Source: Candidatus Ancaeobacter aquaticus
Lineage (GTDB): Bacteria; Auribacterota; Ancaeobacteria; Ancaeobacterales; Ancaeobacteraceae
Assembly (NCBI GenBank): GCA_030765405.1
Contig: JAVCCP010000078.1
Location: 1-64,000, forward strand
Direction of reading: 5' to 3'
DNA: 64,000 bases
Numbering within the stretch: position 1 is the stretch's first letter; each line of letters starts with the position of its first letter. Under the pieces are notes generated by a model. It saw only the letters and a program-made list of their open reading frames with translations. It was not told the DNA's origin and searched no databases. Below, one piece after another: positions 18,597-27,493 of this stretch. Position numbers and translations under genes: made by a program.

Positions 18597-18663
18597 AAAA
18601 AAGGTAGCATTTTCCTAAAAACGTTATCTTCCACCTAATTTTTAGCTCCACACTTCAGTATCC

Positions 18664-18693
18664 TTGACAATTGGTTCTAAAATAATGTAATAT
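18664..18693 (+). promoter_or_regulatory. sigma-70-type promoter for the pseudopilin genes
   Basis: TTGACA at 18664-18669 and TAATAT at 18688-18693 are spaced 18 bases apart. The first downstream gene starts at 18766. Confidence 0.5.
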
Positions 18694-18765
18694 ACTATAA
18701 TGAAAAGGCTTAGGCACTTTCAGTGCTTACTCTAATACATTAATGTAATGTATGGAAGAGGGTTT

Positions 18766-19413
18766 ATGCGTGTGAAAAAACAAAATGGTTTTACACTTTT
18801 AGAGACAGTGGTTGCATTTGGGTTACTCACGGTTCTTGTCGTTGCCTTGACCATGATCTTCTCTCAAGGGATAAAAGCGTTTAAGCATGGGTTCAAAACC
18901 GCACAAATATCTCAGAGTGCACGTACCGCAATGGATTGTATGATACGCGAGCTTGCAAGCGCGTACGCCGGGCATGGGTATAAGTTTAAAGGTCAATCAA
19001 ATCTTCCGTATAGAAGAGTTGATTTTATGGTGCCTTTAAAAAATTCCGGTGATTGCGATCTTGTGGAAGTAAGTTATTGGTTTGCGTATTCTGATCCTGA
19101 TGAAAATAAAATATTCAAGATATGGAGATATTATCATGTAAGTGACAAATCAGACACTTCTAATTTTGGAAATTTCCAAGATGGTTCAAGCGAAGTTTTA
19201 GCAGAAAATGTAGTCAAGTGTTCTATAAATTATTTGTATGCCGGGTGGTGGAGTGATTCGTGGATTTCATCTAATATACTTCCTAAAGCTGTAAGGATAG
19301 AAATTAAAATTGTTGATGATGAAACAATGAAAAAATATTCTGGATCTTATTCTGAACTTGAAAAAAGGGCGAAAAAGTTTGTAGGTGTGGTGAAATTGAG
19401 AAATGCGAATTAA
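18766..19413 (+). CDS. GspJ-like minor pseudopilin
   Basis: This 215-aa protein has a type IV prepilin leader: KKQNGFTLLETVVAFGLLTVLVVAL, with the G-F cleavage site and glutamate at mature position 5, followed by a hydrophobic helix. The segment ARTAMDCMIRELASAY after the helix is typical of GspJ/PulJ. It likely joins GspK at the tip of a type II secretion pseudopilus. The start at 18766 is preferred over 18748 because GAAGAGGG precedes it and the prepilin leader is then short and basic. Confidence 0.8.
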   Translation: MRVKKQNGFTLLETVVAFGLLTVLVVALTMIFSQGIKAFKHGFKTAQISQSARTAMDCMIRELASAYAGHGYKFKGQSNLPYRRVDFMVPLKNSGDCDLVEVSYWFAYSDPDENKIFKIWRYYHVSDKSDTSNFGNFQDGSSEVLAENVVKCSINYLYAGWWSDSWISSNILPKAVRIEIKIVDDETMKKYSGSYSELEKRAKKFVGVVKLRNAN

Positions 19414-19565
19414 TAGGGTATAGCGAGTAGCGTAAGCGTATAGTAGTAGTGCAGGGCTTTAGCCCTGCGTTAAGCAAGGCTAAAGCCTTGCGCTACAGTA
19501 TTATTAGAATTTTAGATTTGGTTTTTCTTAACTATGCGCTATATGCCATACGCTAAGCGCTATTT
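19411..19565. repeat. composite TAGCG foldback element, complete copy
   Basis: The order is: heptamers of the TAGCGNN type (19414-19441) starting right after the TAA stop of gspJ; palindrome 19451-19468 (GCAGGGC arms); palindrome 19474-19491 (GCAAGGC arms); a unique AT-rich core 19492-19530; then reverse-complement heptamers 19531-19565. The core and palindromes reappear in opposite orientation at 26325-26412 with only a few differences. Confidence 0.85.
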
Positions 19566-19604
19566 GAGTAGGAAAGATTTCAACTATTACGTAGATGGTG
19601 TTAT

Positions 19605-22334
19605 ATGAGTAAATTAAATAGAAAGAAACATAGCGAAAATGGTGTAGCCATGATACTCACTTTGGGTATCCTGACTTTGCTATTAGTCGTGGGTGTTGCA
19701 TTTGTCATGAACATGACATTTGAAATGCGGCTTGCATACCAGTATGAGGCACGGATAAAAGCGCGATTGATCGCCGAAGCCGGTTTGGAGCGTGCCATTG
19801 CCGAACTCCGTGCAAAGGCGAAAGTTAATTCATATGAAGGGCCTAAGGACCCACAAAATGGCTGGGCAAGAGATCCTTGGTTTTATGATAAGTTTCAGGA
19901 GCATACATCTATTTGTAATGATAGCGATGGTAATCCGCTCCCATCATTCTCAAATCTAAATGAATTTGATGGATCAAAAAGAACGGATCCCGAAAAATAT
20001 ACCGAGGAAATACTTATTGAAGATGTAATGGATTCATCTGGGACGACAAAAAAAATGAGTTTTATAGGGAAATCAGTTCTTAAAATTATTGATTGCGCAA
20101 GCATGATATATGTTAACGATGATAATCCAGAGATAGAGGGGATAATGTCACGGCTTTTTGATGATCTGGGTGTTTCAAGCCCGATAACGATTGCGTCAAA
20201 CATCATGACAAAAAGAAATGCTCTTTATGCAATTAATGGTATCGGATTTGTATCTAAAGAACAGATAAAATGGACACCCGGTGTGGGTGACGGCATATAT
20301 GGAGCTATTAAAGATTATATAACCTGTTATGCGTATGTCGATCCTAATACGGTCGATAATACAGGTGCAGATGAGTCTCGTGCCCCGATAAATCTGAATA
20401 CAGCACCAAAGATTCTTTTAAAAGCTGTGCTTGAATGTGACCCCGGGGTGGGATCGGGATATGCTGAATCTTTATCTAACACTATAATAGCTAATCGTAC
20501 GCTTGGTTTCTGGTCAGGGTTTGATTACTGGGTAGATGTTTCAAGCGGTATTGATGCTACAGTAAAACAGCGAGTAAAAGATAATGTAAATCCAAATAAA
20601 GTTAAACCTGAGATAGGCGGCACACCTTATTATTCGACTGAATTTTCATTTAATTCAGGTGGGTTTTATGAAATAGAATCCACCGGTAAGGTTTTTCGGA
20701 GAGTTGGAACGACTGATGTAAAACTTGCCGAACATACGGTATCGGCAATCGTGAGGGTTTATAAGGTATGGAACATAACAAAACAATCACAGTTTGATCA
20801 GTCTACTGAGTATTATCGTGTGACATGGCATGATACATGTCCTACAGATATGACGCAAGACACCGGAGCGGATATGCCTGCTGATTATGATACCATAGAA
20901 GGTTCCGTTAAGCTTGGTTTTTGGGATGATTTTAGTGATAGTGCATATACACAAAAAAACTTTCCGAAGACTGCTGACTATGATGTTGATCCGGGAAAAC
21001 TTAAACACGGCACGCAATGGATCAATGTTTCTTTGAGTTATAAGGGTACTGGTCAATCAGAGGATTCATGGAACTGGCATGATTTTTATGCGCGTATAAA
21101 CTATTACGACTCGACAAGCGGTCCAGAAGGTCCAATTGATGCAAACGCTTGGCTCGGGACAGATGATGTTGGGCAAATTATTTTTAGAGATAATACTACG
21201 GGAAGTTATAGTGCTTTTGCTCGTAGAAATGGGTTAAGATGGATACCGGTAGAATCAGACGCTCTTAAAGCTACAATCGGTGAGTATGCAAGGCAGGTAG
21301 TATGGGAAGAAATTGATCCTATAGAAGGTCATCATGTAAGATGGATAAGAGCTTCTGCCCCTAGCTATTATTTAGGTATTAAAGATGGTGGATATACAAG
21401 GAATCAAGATGATGACAATACGCCAGTTCCTTTGAGTGGAGATCCTACGCATGGAGTCGAACTTATACTTTCAGGGTGCGAGTCGCTGGTCGGTTGGGCT
21501 GCAGAGGCATGGAATGAATACATAAAATGTTATGTATCAAAGTTTCCTAGTAAAGTAGTTTTTAGGCTATCAGAGTCAGGCCCTGACGGGCAAGAAGCAT
21601 TCAGTGGATCTTTATATCCAAAGGGATCATCTTATTTGTATGATTATTCATTTTCTGGGGATAAAACATATAAAATGCTTGTAAGAGATATTACAGGCGC
21701 TACTCCAAGCCAGGGAATAAAACTTCAGGTTATTGATTCGGGAGGCACTCATAATTATCCGCCAACAGCAAAATGCTCTGATGAAGAATTAAATATTGAT
21801 CCTAACAGCAATAATTATACTGGTGTTTTTGGTCTGTATTGTAATTCAGCTCTTCCATCATGGGATGATTTGAGGATAATGTCTACTGACGGTAATTACA
21901 TATCGGTTGAGTTTGATTCGGGCGATCCTGATACTGAGTGGGGTACCATTACCTGTACCAACACATATGTGCAGGACCCTGACGATAAAGATACTAGTGG
22001 GGCTCTCATATACCCAGACGGTATTGTTGATGAGGATGTGACGGCTGATGTGAAAGTGTACGATAGTGGAACACCAACGGGATGGAGTTATGCGGTCGAT
22101 ACGAATACCAAGCCCACCACAACAAAAGGAAACCTTACATTTTACCGAAGTGAAGGAACATGTCAGTCTGTAAATGCAACGGGACAGTACTGTTCTTACA
22201 GAATGTATTTGGAATCAAGAAGACAATACGGGGAAACTGATTATTTATTAAAAACCCCTGTTCTTGAAGATGTAACGGTAACGTATATTCCGCCTAAGGT
22301 TGAGGTGTTCTACACATCCGACATTGATGGATAA
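19605..22334 (+). CDS. GspK-like minor pseudopilin, unusually long
   Basis: This 909-aa protein begins with an N-terminal hydrophobic helix after ENGVAMILTLGILTLLLVVG, as in GspK/PilX, followed by AEAGLERAIAELRA. Residues about 180-310 hold the GspK marker RAPINLNTAPKILLKAVL and a helix-hairpin-helix-like LSNTIIANR region. The remaining 550 residues are rich in Asp, Gly, Ser, Thr and Tyr and look like beta-sandwich extracellular repeats. Typical GspK is near 300-350 residues, so the C-terminal extension is the odd part. It follows gspJ-like after the composite repeat element and is likely the tip of a secretion or adhesion pseudopilus. Confidence 0.72.
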   Translation: MSKLNRKKHSENGVAMILTLGILTLLLVVGVAFVMNMTFEMRLAYQYEARIKARLIAEAGLERAIAELRAKAKVNSYEGPKDPQNGWARDPWFYDKFQEHTSICNDSDGNPLPSFSNLNEFDGSKRTDPEKYTEEILIEDVMDSSGTTKKMSFIGKSVLKIIDCASMIYVNDDNPEIEGIMSRLFDDLGVSSPITIASNIMTKRNALYAINGIGFVSKEQIKWTPGVGDGIYGAIKDYITCYAYVDPNTVDNTGADESRAPINLNTAPKILLKAVLECDPGVGSGYAESLSNTIIANRTLGFWSGFDYWVDVSSGIDATVKQRVKDNVNPNKVKPEIGGTPYYSTEFSFNSGGFYEIESTGKVFRRVGTTDVKLAEHTVSAIVRVYKVWNITKQSQFDQSTEYYRVTWHDTCPTDMTQDTGADMPADYDTIEGSVKLGFWDDFSDSAYTQKNFPKTADYDVDPGKLKHGTQWINVSLSYKGTGQSEDSWNWHDFYARINYYDSTSGPEGPIDANAWLGTDDVGQIIFRDNTTGSYSAFARRNGLRWIPVESDALKATIGEYARQVVWEEIDPIEGHHVRWIRASAPSYYLGIKDGGYTRNQDDDNTPVPLSGDPTHGVELILSGCESLVGWAAEAWNEYIKCYVSKFPSKVVFRLSESGPDGQEAFSGSLYPKGSSYLYDYSFSGDKTYKMLVRDITGATPSQGIKLQVIDSGGTHNYPPTAKCSDEELNIDPNSNNYTGVFGLYCNSALPSWDDLRIMSTDGNYISVEFDSGDPDTEWGTITCTNTYVQDPDDKDTSGALIYPDGIVDEDVTADVKVYDSGTPTGWSYAVDTNTKPTTTKGNLTFYRSEGTCQSVNATGQYCSYRMYLESRRQYGETDYLLKTPVLEDVTVTYIPPKVEVFYTSDIDG

Positions 22335-22493
22335 ACAGCGTATGGGATAGCATCTACCCAGTTTTATTTGTTTTCTGATAAATAGTAAGTTATAAAGGAT
22401 ATTCTGGATAAAGTGTAAAACAAAATTACTTTGTTTTCGTCTAATAAGGTAATGGTTTTACACTTTTATTTTTTGTTTAAATGGATTATAAAT

Positions 22494-23234
22494 ATGCGAT
22501 TAAAATTTATTAGAGTTATAGCAGTATTTGTATTTTTGTTTCTATGTGCTTCATTACACGCGGATGAACGCTATCCTTATATCGGGACAGTAACCGTAAA
22601 AAGTGTGAATGTGCGTGCAAAGCCAAAGATGTCCGGTGAAGTGATGTGCCAGGTGATGAAAGGGCAGGAGGTCACAGTATATAGTGAGAATGATAAGTGG
22701 GCAAAAATAAAACTGCCGGAAAAAGCGTCGGTATGGATATTCGGCTCGTTTGTTAAACGGAACAAGGTAGCCGCAAATACCGCATATGTGCGATCAGCAC
22801 CGGGATATAAATTCACCCCTGTATGTAAGCTTAAAAGAGGTGACAAGGTAAAGATAAAAAGACGTTTAGGTGATTGGCTGCGTGTTGTTCCTCCAAAGGG
22901 GTCCATTGGGTATATGGGTAAGAAGTATGTGAGGTATTACTCTACTGTTAGCGGATATGCCGGTAAGATGCAGCGTGAAAAGGATGGTGAAATTGCATAT
23001 CGTGAGGCCGAACAGTTCCGTGAGAAAATACTCTCAGAAGGAGATGAATTGTGGCGGTATGAAGCTGTACGGAGTAAATATTTTCTTATTGTAGAAAAAT
23101 ATCCTGATATAAAAGAGACATCTTTAGCGCGTGAACGTATAGGTGAACTTAATAAAGAGATCTTCAAATTGCGAGAAATGAAAGAGACAAAAATTACACA
23201 AGATCAAAAATTTAAACATATTCCGCTAAAGTGA
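22494..23234 (+). CDS. secreted protein with two bacterial SH3 domains
   Basis: This 246-aa protein has a clear signal peptide (FIRVIAVFVFLFLCASLHA) and two SH3b domains: one from VKSVNVRAKPKMSGEV to the WIFGSFV end, and one from NTAYVRSAPGYKFTPV to YMGKKYVRYY. A charged helical tail follows. SH3b domains bind cell-wall peptides, so a periplasmic wall-associated role is likely. The ATG at 22494 is preferred because the longer reading from 22431 puts an extra hydrophobic segment before the signal peptide. Confidence 0.78.
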   Translation: MRLKFIRVIAVFVFLFLCASLHADERYPYIGTVTVKSVNVRAKPKMSGEVMCQVMKGQEVTVYSENDKWAKIKLPEKASVWIFGSFVKRNKVAANTAYVRSAPGYKFTPVCKLKRGDKVKIKRRLGDWLRVVPPKGSIGYMGKKYVRYYSTVSGYAGKMQREKDGEIAYREAEQFREKILSEGDELWRYEAVRSKYFLIVEKYPDIKETSLARERIGELNKEIFKLREMKETKITQDQKFKHIPLK

Positions 23235-23247
23235 TGTATAATGTAAA

Positions 23248-23520
23248 GGTATTGAGAGATAACAGTATGATAAATTTGGAGGCTCAGGTTTGAGTCGTAT
23301 ATAAGGCGTAACGACGCTGACGTACCCTATGCGGTACGTCAAGGAGGAGCAACGAAGTAGACGGCCAAAGATAAGCCTCCCCGAAGGGGCTGGCCAATTT
23401 TGGGCTGTAACTGTGTCACTTATCGCTTGCATATCGCAGGGGATATGCGGTACTCTTCGTTCCTTGTTTCGCTCCAAAATTGGCTCAGCCAAAGTAATCA
23501 TACTGTCATCTCTCAATACC
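23248..23520. repeat. 273-bp inverted-repeat-bounded element before folD (bulged family, copy 2)
   Basis: Terminal arms of 24 bases at 23248-23271 and 23497-23520 match at 23 of 24 positions. Inside are a perfect GACGTAC/GTACGTC hairpin near 23318-23339, a right-hand AACGAAG...AGACGGCC segment, and a second inverted pair (GGCCAATTTTGG near 23391 and CCAAAATTGGC near 23474). The whole gap between the SH3 gene and folD is this element. No protein-like frame was found in it; it could be a MITE-like element or a structured RNA. Confidence 0.75.
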
Positions 23521-23548
23521 AATTCTAAGACACTAAGGAGAGAATGTA

Positions 23549-24433
23549 ATGTCAGCTCAAATAATTGATGGTAAAAAAATAGCGCAAGAAGTTGTCGATG
23601 AGTTATCATTTGAGATTTCTTCGCTCAAAGAAAAAGGTATTCATCCGGGTATAGCAGTCGTTATTGTCGGAAACAATCCTGCATCTGTCGCATATGTGAA
23701 CATGAAGGAAAAAAGATGCGCGCAGTTAGGGATATATTCCCAGCGGTATGATCTGCCTGAAACAGTGACTGAGGCGGAATTATTAGATCTTATTGATCAG
23801 TTGAATAAGAAAGATGTCATTCACGGAATATTAGTGCAGTTACCGTTACCGAAAAGCATTGATGAGGACAAGATTATTGAGGCAATAGTTCCTGAAAAGG
23901 ATGTTGATTGTTTTCATCCATATAATGTCGGACGCATGTTACTGGGTAAACCGCGGTTTCTTTCTTGCACACCGCATGGTGTACAGGTTCTCTTAGCGAG
24001 AAGCGGTATTGCGATAGAGGGTAAGCATGTGGTGATCGTTGGAAGAAGCAATATAGTGGGTAAACCGCTTGCAGCGATATTGATGCAAAAAGCGCAACAC
24101 GCTAATGCGACAGTGACCGTGTGTCATTCTCGCTCAGTTGATCTCAATAGTATTACGTGTTCAGCGGATATCTTGATCGCCGCTATTGGTAGTCCGTTTT
24201 TTATTACCTCTGATATGATTAAACCGGGTGCAACAGTTATTGATGTCGGTATTAACCGTGTTGACGATCCGTCTTCACCAAAAGGATATAGGTTGGTCGG
24301 TGACGTTGATTATGATAATGTAATAGATGTTGCTCGGGCAATTACCCCTGTTCCAGGTGGAGTAGGACCGATGACAATCGCTATGTTAATGAAAAATACC
24401 GTTGAAGCAGCAAAGCTCATAGAAAAAAGCTAA
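23549..24433 (+). CDS. folD: methylenetetrahydrofolate dehydrogenase/cyclohydrolase
   Basis: This 294-aa bifunctional enzyme interconverts 5,10-methylene- and 10-formyl-tetrahydrofolate. It shows the catalytic YVNMKEKRC (Y-x3-K), the PLP segment LVQLPLP, PEKDVDCFHPYNVG, the cofactor motif GRSNIVGKPLA, and the end motif TPVPGGVGPMTIAML. Length is normal. AAGGAG lies shortly before the ATG. With metV and metF downstream it forms the methyl-branch folate block. Confidence 0.97.
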   Translation: MSAQIIDGKKIAQEVVDELSFEISSLKEKGIHPGIAVVIVGNNPASVAYVNMKEKRCAQLGIYSQRYDLPETVTEAELLDLIDQLNKKDVIHGILVQLPLPKSIDEDKIIEAIVPEKDVDCFHPYNVGRMLLGKPRFLSCTPHGVQVLLARSGIAIEGKHVVIVGRSNIVGKPLAAILMQKAQHANATVTVCHSRSVDLNSITCSADILIAAIGSPFFITSDMIKPGATVIDVGINRVDDPSSPKGYRLVGDVDYDNVIDVARAITPVPGGVGPMTIAMLMKNTVEAAKLIEKS

Positions 24434-24435
24434 TG

Positions 24436-24544
24436 CACCGCGTAGGTGACACAAGGTGTTTGCATTTCGTTGATCGTTAATCGATCATCGTTGATAGTTT
24501 TTTAGTGCACCGCGTAGGTGACACAAGGTGGCTCCTACGCGGTG
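24436..24544. repeat. CACCGCGTAGG hairpin with duplicated left half
   Basis: The 23-base phrase starting CACCGCGTAGG occurs twice in direct orientation, at 24436-24458 and 24508-24530. Only the second is followed by the complementary arm (24534-24544). The spacer holds a TGATCGTTAATCGATCATCG palindrome-like run. This looks like a partial tandem duplication of the element also found at 18558 and 62094. Confidence 0.7.
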
Positions 24545-24634
24545 AGAAGATGGGTGCTATAATTTAAGTTTATAGTATTTTGAATGTATAGTTTTTTCTT
24601 AGAGCTTATAGCTTAAAAAATAGGATTTAAAGTA

Positions 24635-25306
24635 ATGATTATTACGAAATCAAAAAAAATTGAAGATATACTCGAGTTTGTTAAAGAAAAGACAAATATT
24701 TTTATTGTTGGTTGCGGGAGCTGTGCGGCTGCCTGTAAAACCGGCGGTGAAGATGAAGTCATTGCAATGAAAAGTGAGCTTGAGTCACGCGGGAAAAAAG
24801 TGCTTGGATGGATCGTTCCAGATGAAACTTGCCATATACCGCTTACCAAAAAGCTCATTATGGAAAATAAGGATGCATTTAACCAAAGTGAAGCAATTAT
24901 TGTCATGGCGTGCGGAGCCGGTGTGCAGACCGTATCAGTAATAAAAGATGATAAGGAAATATATCCCGCGCTCGATACATTGTTTTTGGGAAACACCAAA
25001 CGTATAGGTGACTTTAGTGAACATTGTTCATTGTGCGGTGAATGTGTTCTTGGCGATACTGCGGCAATTTGTCCGGTAACACGATGTCCAAAAGGTCTGT
25101 TGCATGGACCATGCGGAGGGATGGATGAAGGAAAATGCGAGTTTGATCGGGAAAAAGATTGTGCGTGGGTGCAAATATATGACCGGTTAAAAGCGCTTGG
25201 ACAGCTTGATAAATTAAAGAAAATAAAACCGGCAAAAGATTATTCCAAACACAACAAGCCCGGTGATTTGAATATTGGAAGTAAAGCGAGAAAAAAGATT
25301 TCTTAG
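24635..25306 (+). CDS. metV: MetV-like methylenetetrahydrofolate reductase C-terminal domain protein
   Basis: This 223-aa cysteine-rich protein matches MetV, the zinc/iron-sulfur subunit that partners MetF in acetogens and relatives. Cysteine groups include CGSCAAAC near residues 28-35, CSLCGECVLGDTAAICPVTRC, and CGGMDEGKC. It probably channels electrons to MetF for methyl-H4folate formation. It precedes metF by 109 bases, most of them a heptamer foldback, and its TAG stop is the first TAG of that repeat. Confidence 0.85.
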   Translation: MIITKSKKIEDILEFVKEKTNIFIVGCGSCAAACKTGGEDEVIAMKSELESRGKKVLGWIVPDETCHIPLTKKLIMENKDAFNQSEAIIVMACGAGVQTVSVIKDDKEIYPALDTLFLGNTKRIGDFSEHCSLCGECVLGDTAAICPVTRCPKGLLHGPCGGMDEGKCEFDREKDCAWVQIYDRLKALGQLDKLKKIKPAKDYSKHNKPGDLNIGSKARKKIS

Positions 25307-25385
25307 CGCATAGCGTATGGCGTATAGCGGTTAGATTTTGATATATTTCTTAACTATACGCTAAACGCTATGCGCTATACGCTAA
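25304..25385. repeat. TAGCGNN heptamer foldback between metV and metF
   Basis: Four heptamers from 25304 begin with the TAG stop of metV itself. The reverse-complement arm with four more units lies at 25353-25385. The short loop keeps remnants of the core seen in the composite elements (a TTAGATTTTG-like piece and TTTCTTAACTATACGC) but lacks the palindromes. Confidence 0.85.
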
Positions 25386-25415
25386 CAAAGTAACCAGGAA
25401 TTATGAGCGGATAAT

Positions 25416-26297
25416 ATGTCTTTACTAAAAGAAAAACTGAAAAATAACGAGTTTGTCATCACGGCAGAATTGTGTCCTCCTAAAGGTGCTGATATTGGAC
25501 CTTTTAGGGAAAAGGCACGCTATTTGAAGGGTAAAGTTGATGCGGTAAATGTAACTGATAATCAACGGGCGATAATGCGCTTAGGCGCGCTTCCCGCAGC
25601 AATATTCCTCAAGAACGAAGGTGTTGAACCTGTCTATCAGGTAATTTGCCGGGACAAAAACAGGATTGCCATCCAAAGTGACCTTTTAGGTGCTTCAGCA
25701 TTTGGGATTGATAATGTCCTTGCTCTTACCGGGGATATGATCACCAGCGGTGATCATCAAAGCGCAAAACCCGTATTTGATATTGAATCAGTTGAGTTAA
25801 TTAAAATGATCACGTCGCTGAATCAGGGAAGAGACTATAATGGTACAGAACTGAAGGGTGCAACAAACTTTTTTATCGGGACAAGCGTTAATCCCGGATC
25901 AAGTCCCATTGAGCCGGTGCTATTTAAGTTTGAGCAAAAAATTATTGTTGGCGCAGAGTTTTTTCAAACACAAGCGATATTTGAGAACGATAAGCTGGAA
26001 AGCTTTATGGCGCACGCGCGTAATTTTGATACAAAAATAATTGCCGGTATTCTTCTTCTCAAATCTGCTCGTATGGCTCATTTTCTGAATGAAAACGTGC
26101 CCGGAGTAAAAGTTCCTGACCTGTTAATACAGGAGCTTGAAAATGCCGAGAGTCCTATTGAAAAAGGTATAGAAATCGCAGCACGCCAACTGAACGAATT
26201 TAGAAAGGTCACTGACGGTGTGCATATCATGTGTATTGGCAGTGAAGAAAAAACCGTAGATATTATTGAAAAAGCAAAGACGTTACACGCCGAATAG
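25416..26297 (+). CDS. metF: methylenetetrahydrofolate reductase
   Basis: This 293-aa TIM-barrel flavoenzyme reduces 5,10-methylene- to 5-methyl-tetrahydrofolate. It shows FVITAELCPPKGAD near the N-terminus (catalytic glutamate of the family), VNVTDNQRAIMRLG, the ALTGDM motif after beta-4, and EFFQTQAIF. It is the short bacterial type without a regulatory domain. Paired with metV, it suggests the electron-bifurcating or ferredoxin-linked MetVF arrangement of Wood-Ljungdahl organisms. Its TAG stop begins the next TAGCG element. Confidence 0.95.
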   Translation: MSLLKEKLKNNEFVITAELCPPKGADIGPFREKARYLKGKVDAVNVTDNQRAIMRLGALPAAIFLKNEGVEPVYQVICRDKNRIAIQSDLLGASAFGIDNVLALTGDMITSGDHQSAKPVFDIESVELIKMITSLNQGRDYNGTELKGATNFFIGTSVNPGSSPIEPVLFKFEQKIIVGAEFFQTQAIFENDKLESFMAHARNFDTKIIAGILLLKSARMAHFLNENVPGVKVPDLLIQELENAESPIEKGIEIAARQLNEFRKVTDGVHIMCIGSEEKTVDIIEKAKTLHAE

Positions 26298-26447
26298 CGA
26301 ATAGCGGGTAGCGTTTAGCGTATAGTTAAGAACAACCAAATCTAAAATTCTAATAATACTGTAGCGCAAGGCTTTAGCCTTGCTTTAACACAGGGCTAAA
26401 GCCCTGCACTACAACTACACGCTAAACGCTATCCGCTATCCGCTAAA
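26292..26447. repeat. composite TAGCG foldback element shared by convergent genes
   Basis: Left heptamers (26295-26325) start at the TAG stop of metF; right heptamers (26415-26445) end at the stop of the convergent minus-strand gene, which is also TAG. Between them are a core from about 26325 and palindromes 26366-26383 and 26391-26406, nearly identical to the reverse complement of 19444-19540. The arms pair with few mismatches over about 34 bases. It probably serves as a bidirectional transcription end. Confidence 0.88.
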
Positions 26448-27453
26448 AAACTTCATTCCACACTTCCGGTGTTTCCATACATAAGGTTATTTTTACCTGT
26501 GGCGCATATTGCCTGATTCTTGCAATAATACTTTTATAGATAGCAATTCTCATCGATTTAAGATATCTCCATTTACCGTCAATGCAGGGAACACACTCAT
26601 TAATAGTGATATCACTTTTGGGAAACCTTTTCCTGATGATCTTTTCGAGTGCTGGCGTGAATCGAAATATGCCAAGAACGACTGATTCGATTCTATCATG
26701 ATTGAGTGACTCCATGAGCTGTTTTATCATGTATGCGTAGTCTTCTTCCCCATTTTGATAGGCAATAATCGGGTCTAATCGCAAACCGATCTGATACCCT
26801 TTCTTTTGACATTCTCGTGCTGCAGAAATGCGTGAAGTGAGTGATGCGGTACGTTTTTCATATTGATCAATTATTGCTTGAGGGGTAAATGTCCACGAGA
26901 GAATTATATTCTTAATGGGAACGATTTTTAAAAGTAGTGCTGTATGGGTACATTTTGTCCGTAGTTCAAGTGTTCCGTTCGGATATCGTGAAAAGAGCTT
27001 AATGAGCTTTTGATTAAAATCTGTAACAGGGTCAAATGCCATACTGTCAGCAAGTTCACCTGTGTAGAAAAACGGTCTTTTTTCACTTTTTAAGACAGTT
27101 TCAACGTCCCGCAATATTTTGTTATGGTTTATGAAAAGAACGGGATAGGCATTATCGCTGTAACATTGCAAAAAACAGTACTGGCAATCATAGAAACAAT
27201 TCTGTGCGTAGACTATATAATATTCTTTCCGTTGTGTGAGCCCATCTAATCTTCGGAACTCTTTAACTGAGTCGCCTCTGAATTGTGCCAGTACAAGGCA
27301 TTTTTTTTCATTGTCGATTGAATCCTGTACAGGAAGGTTTTTGTACGAGGTAATCTGGATGATACGGTTTTTCGGCACGGTTGCTGCGATCCGTTGAACG
27401 TTTTTATTCTTTAATATATTCTTTTCAATAAAAAGTTTGTTAAATGCAGGCAT
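26443..27453 (-). CDS. spore-photoproduct-lyase-like radical SAM protein
   Basis: This 336-aa protein carries a radical SAM cluster motif C86-x3-C90-x2-C93 (CFYDCQYC) followed by a further cysteine (LQCY). The surroundings, VYAQNCFYDCQYCFLQ and the later SWTFTPQAI and RLDPIIAY segments, are typical of the SPL family. SPL repairs UV spore photoproduct in Firmicutes; this organism shows no sign of sporulation, and SPL-like proteins outside Firmicutes have no proven substrate. DNA repair is a reasonable guess. It is convergent with metF. Confidence 0.75.
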   Translation of the reverse strand: MPAFNKLFIEKNILKNKNVQRIAATVPKNRIIQITSYKNLPVQDSIDNEKKCLVLAQFRGDSVKEFRRLDGLTQRKEYYIVYAQNCFYDCQYCFLQCYSDNAYPVLFINHNKILRDVETVLKSEKRPFFYTGELADSMAFDPVTDFNQKLIKLFSRYPNGTLELRTKCTHTALLLKIVPIKNIILSWTFTPQAIIDQYEKRTASLTSRISAARECQKKGYQIGLRLDPIIAYQNGEEDYAYMIKQLMESLNHDRIESVVLGIFRFTPALEKIIRKRFPKSDITINECVPCIDGKWRYLKSMRIAIYKSIIARIRQYAPQVKITLCMETPEVWNEVF

Positions 27454-27493
27454 ATGTACCTTTTTATCTCGGTTGTTGTTAAAACAACAAAGC

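Noticed and set aside
23226-23609. 127-aa minus-strand frame across the element before folD
   Set aside because: It spans both arms of a 273-base inverted repeat and the folD start; composition is not protein-like.
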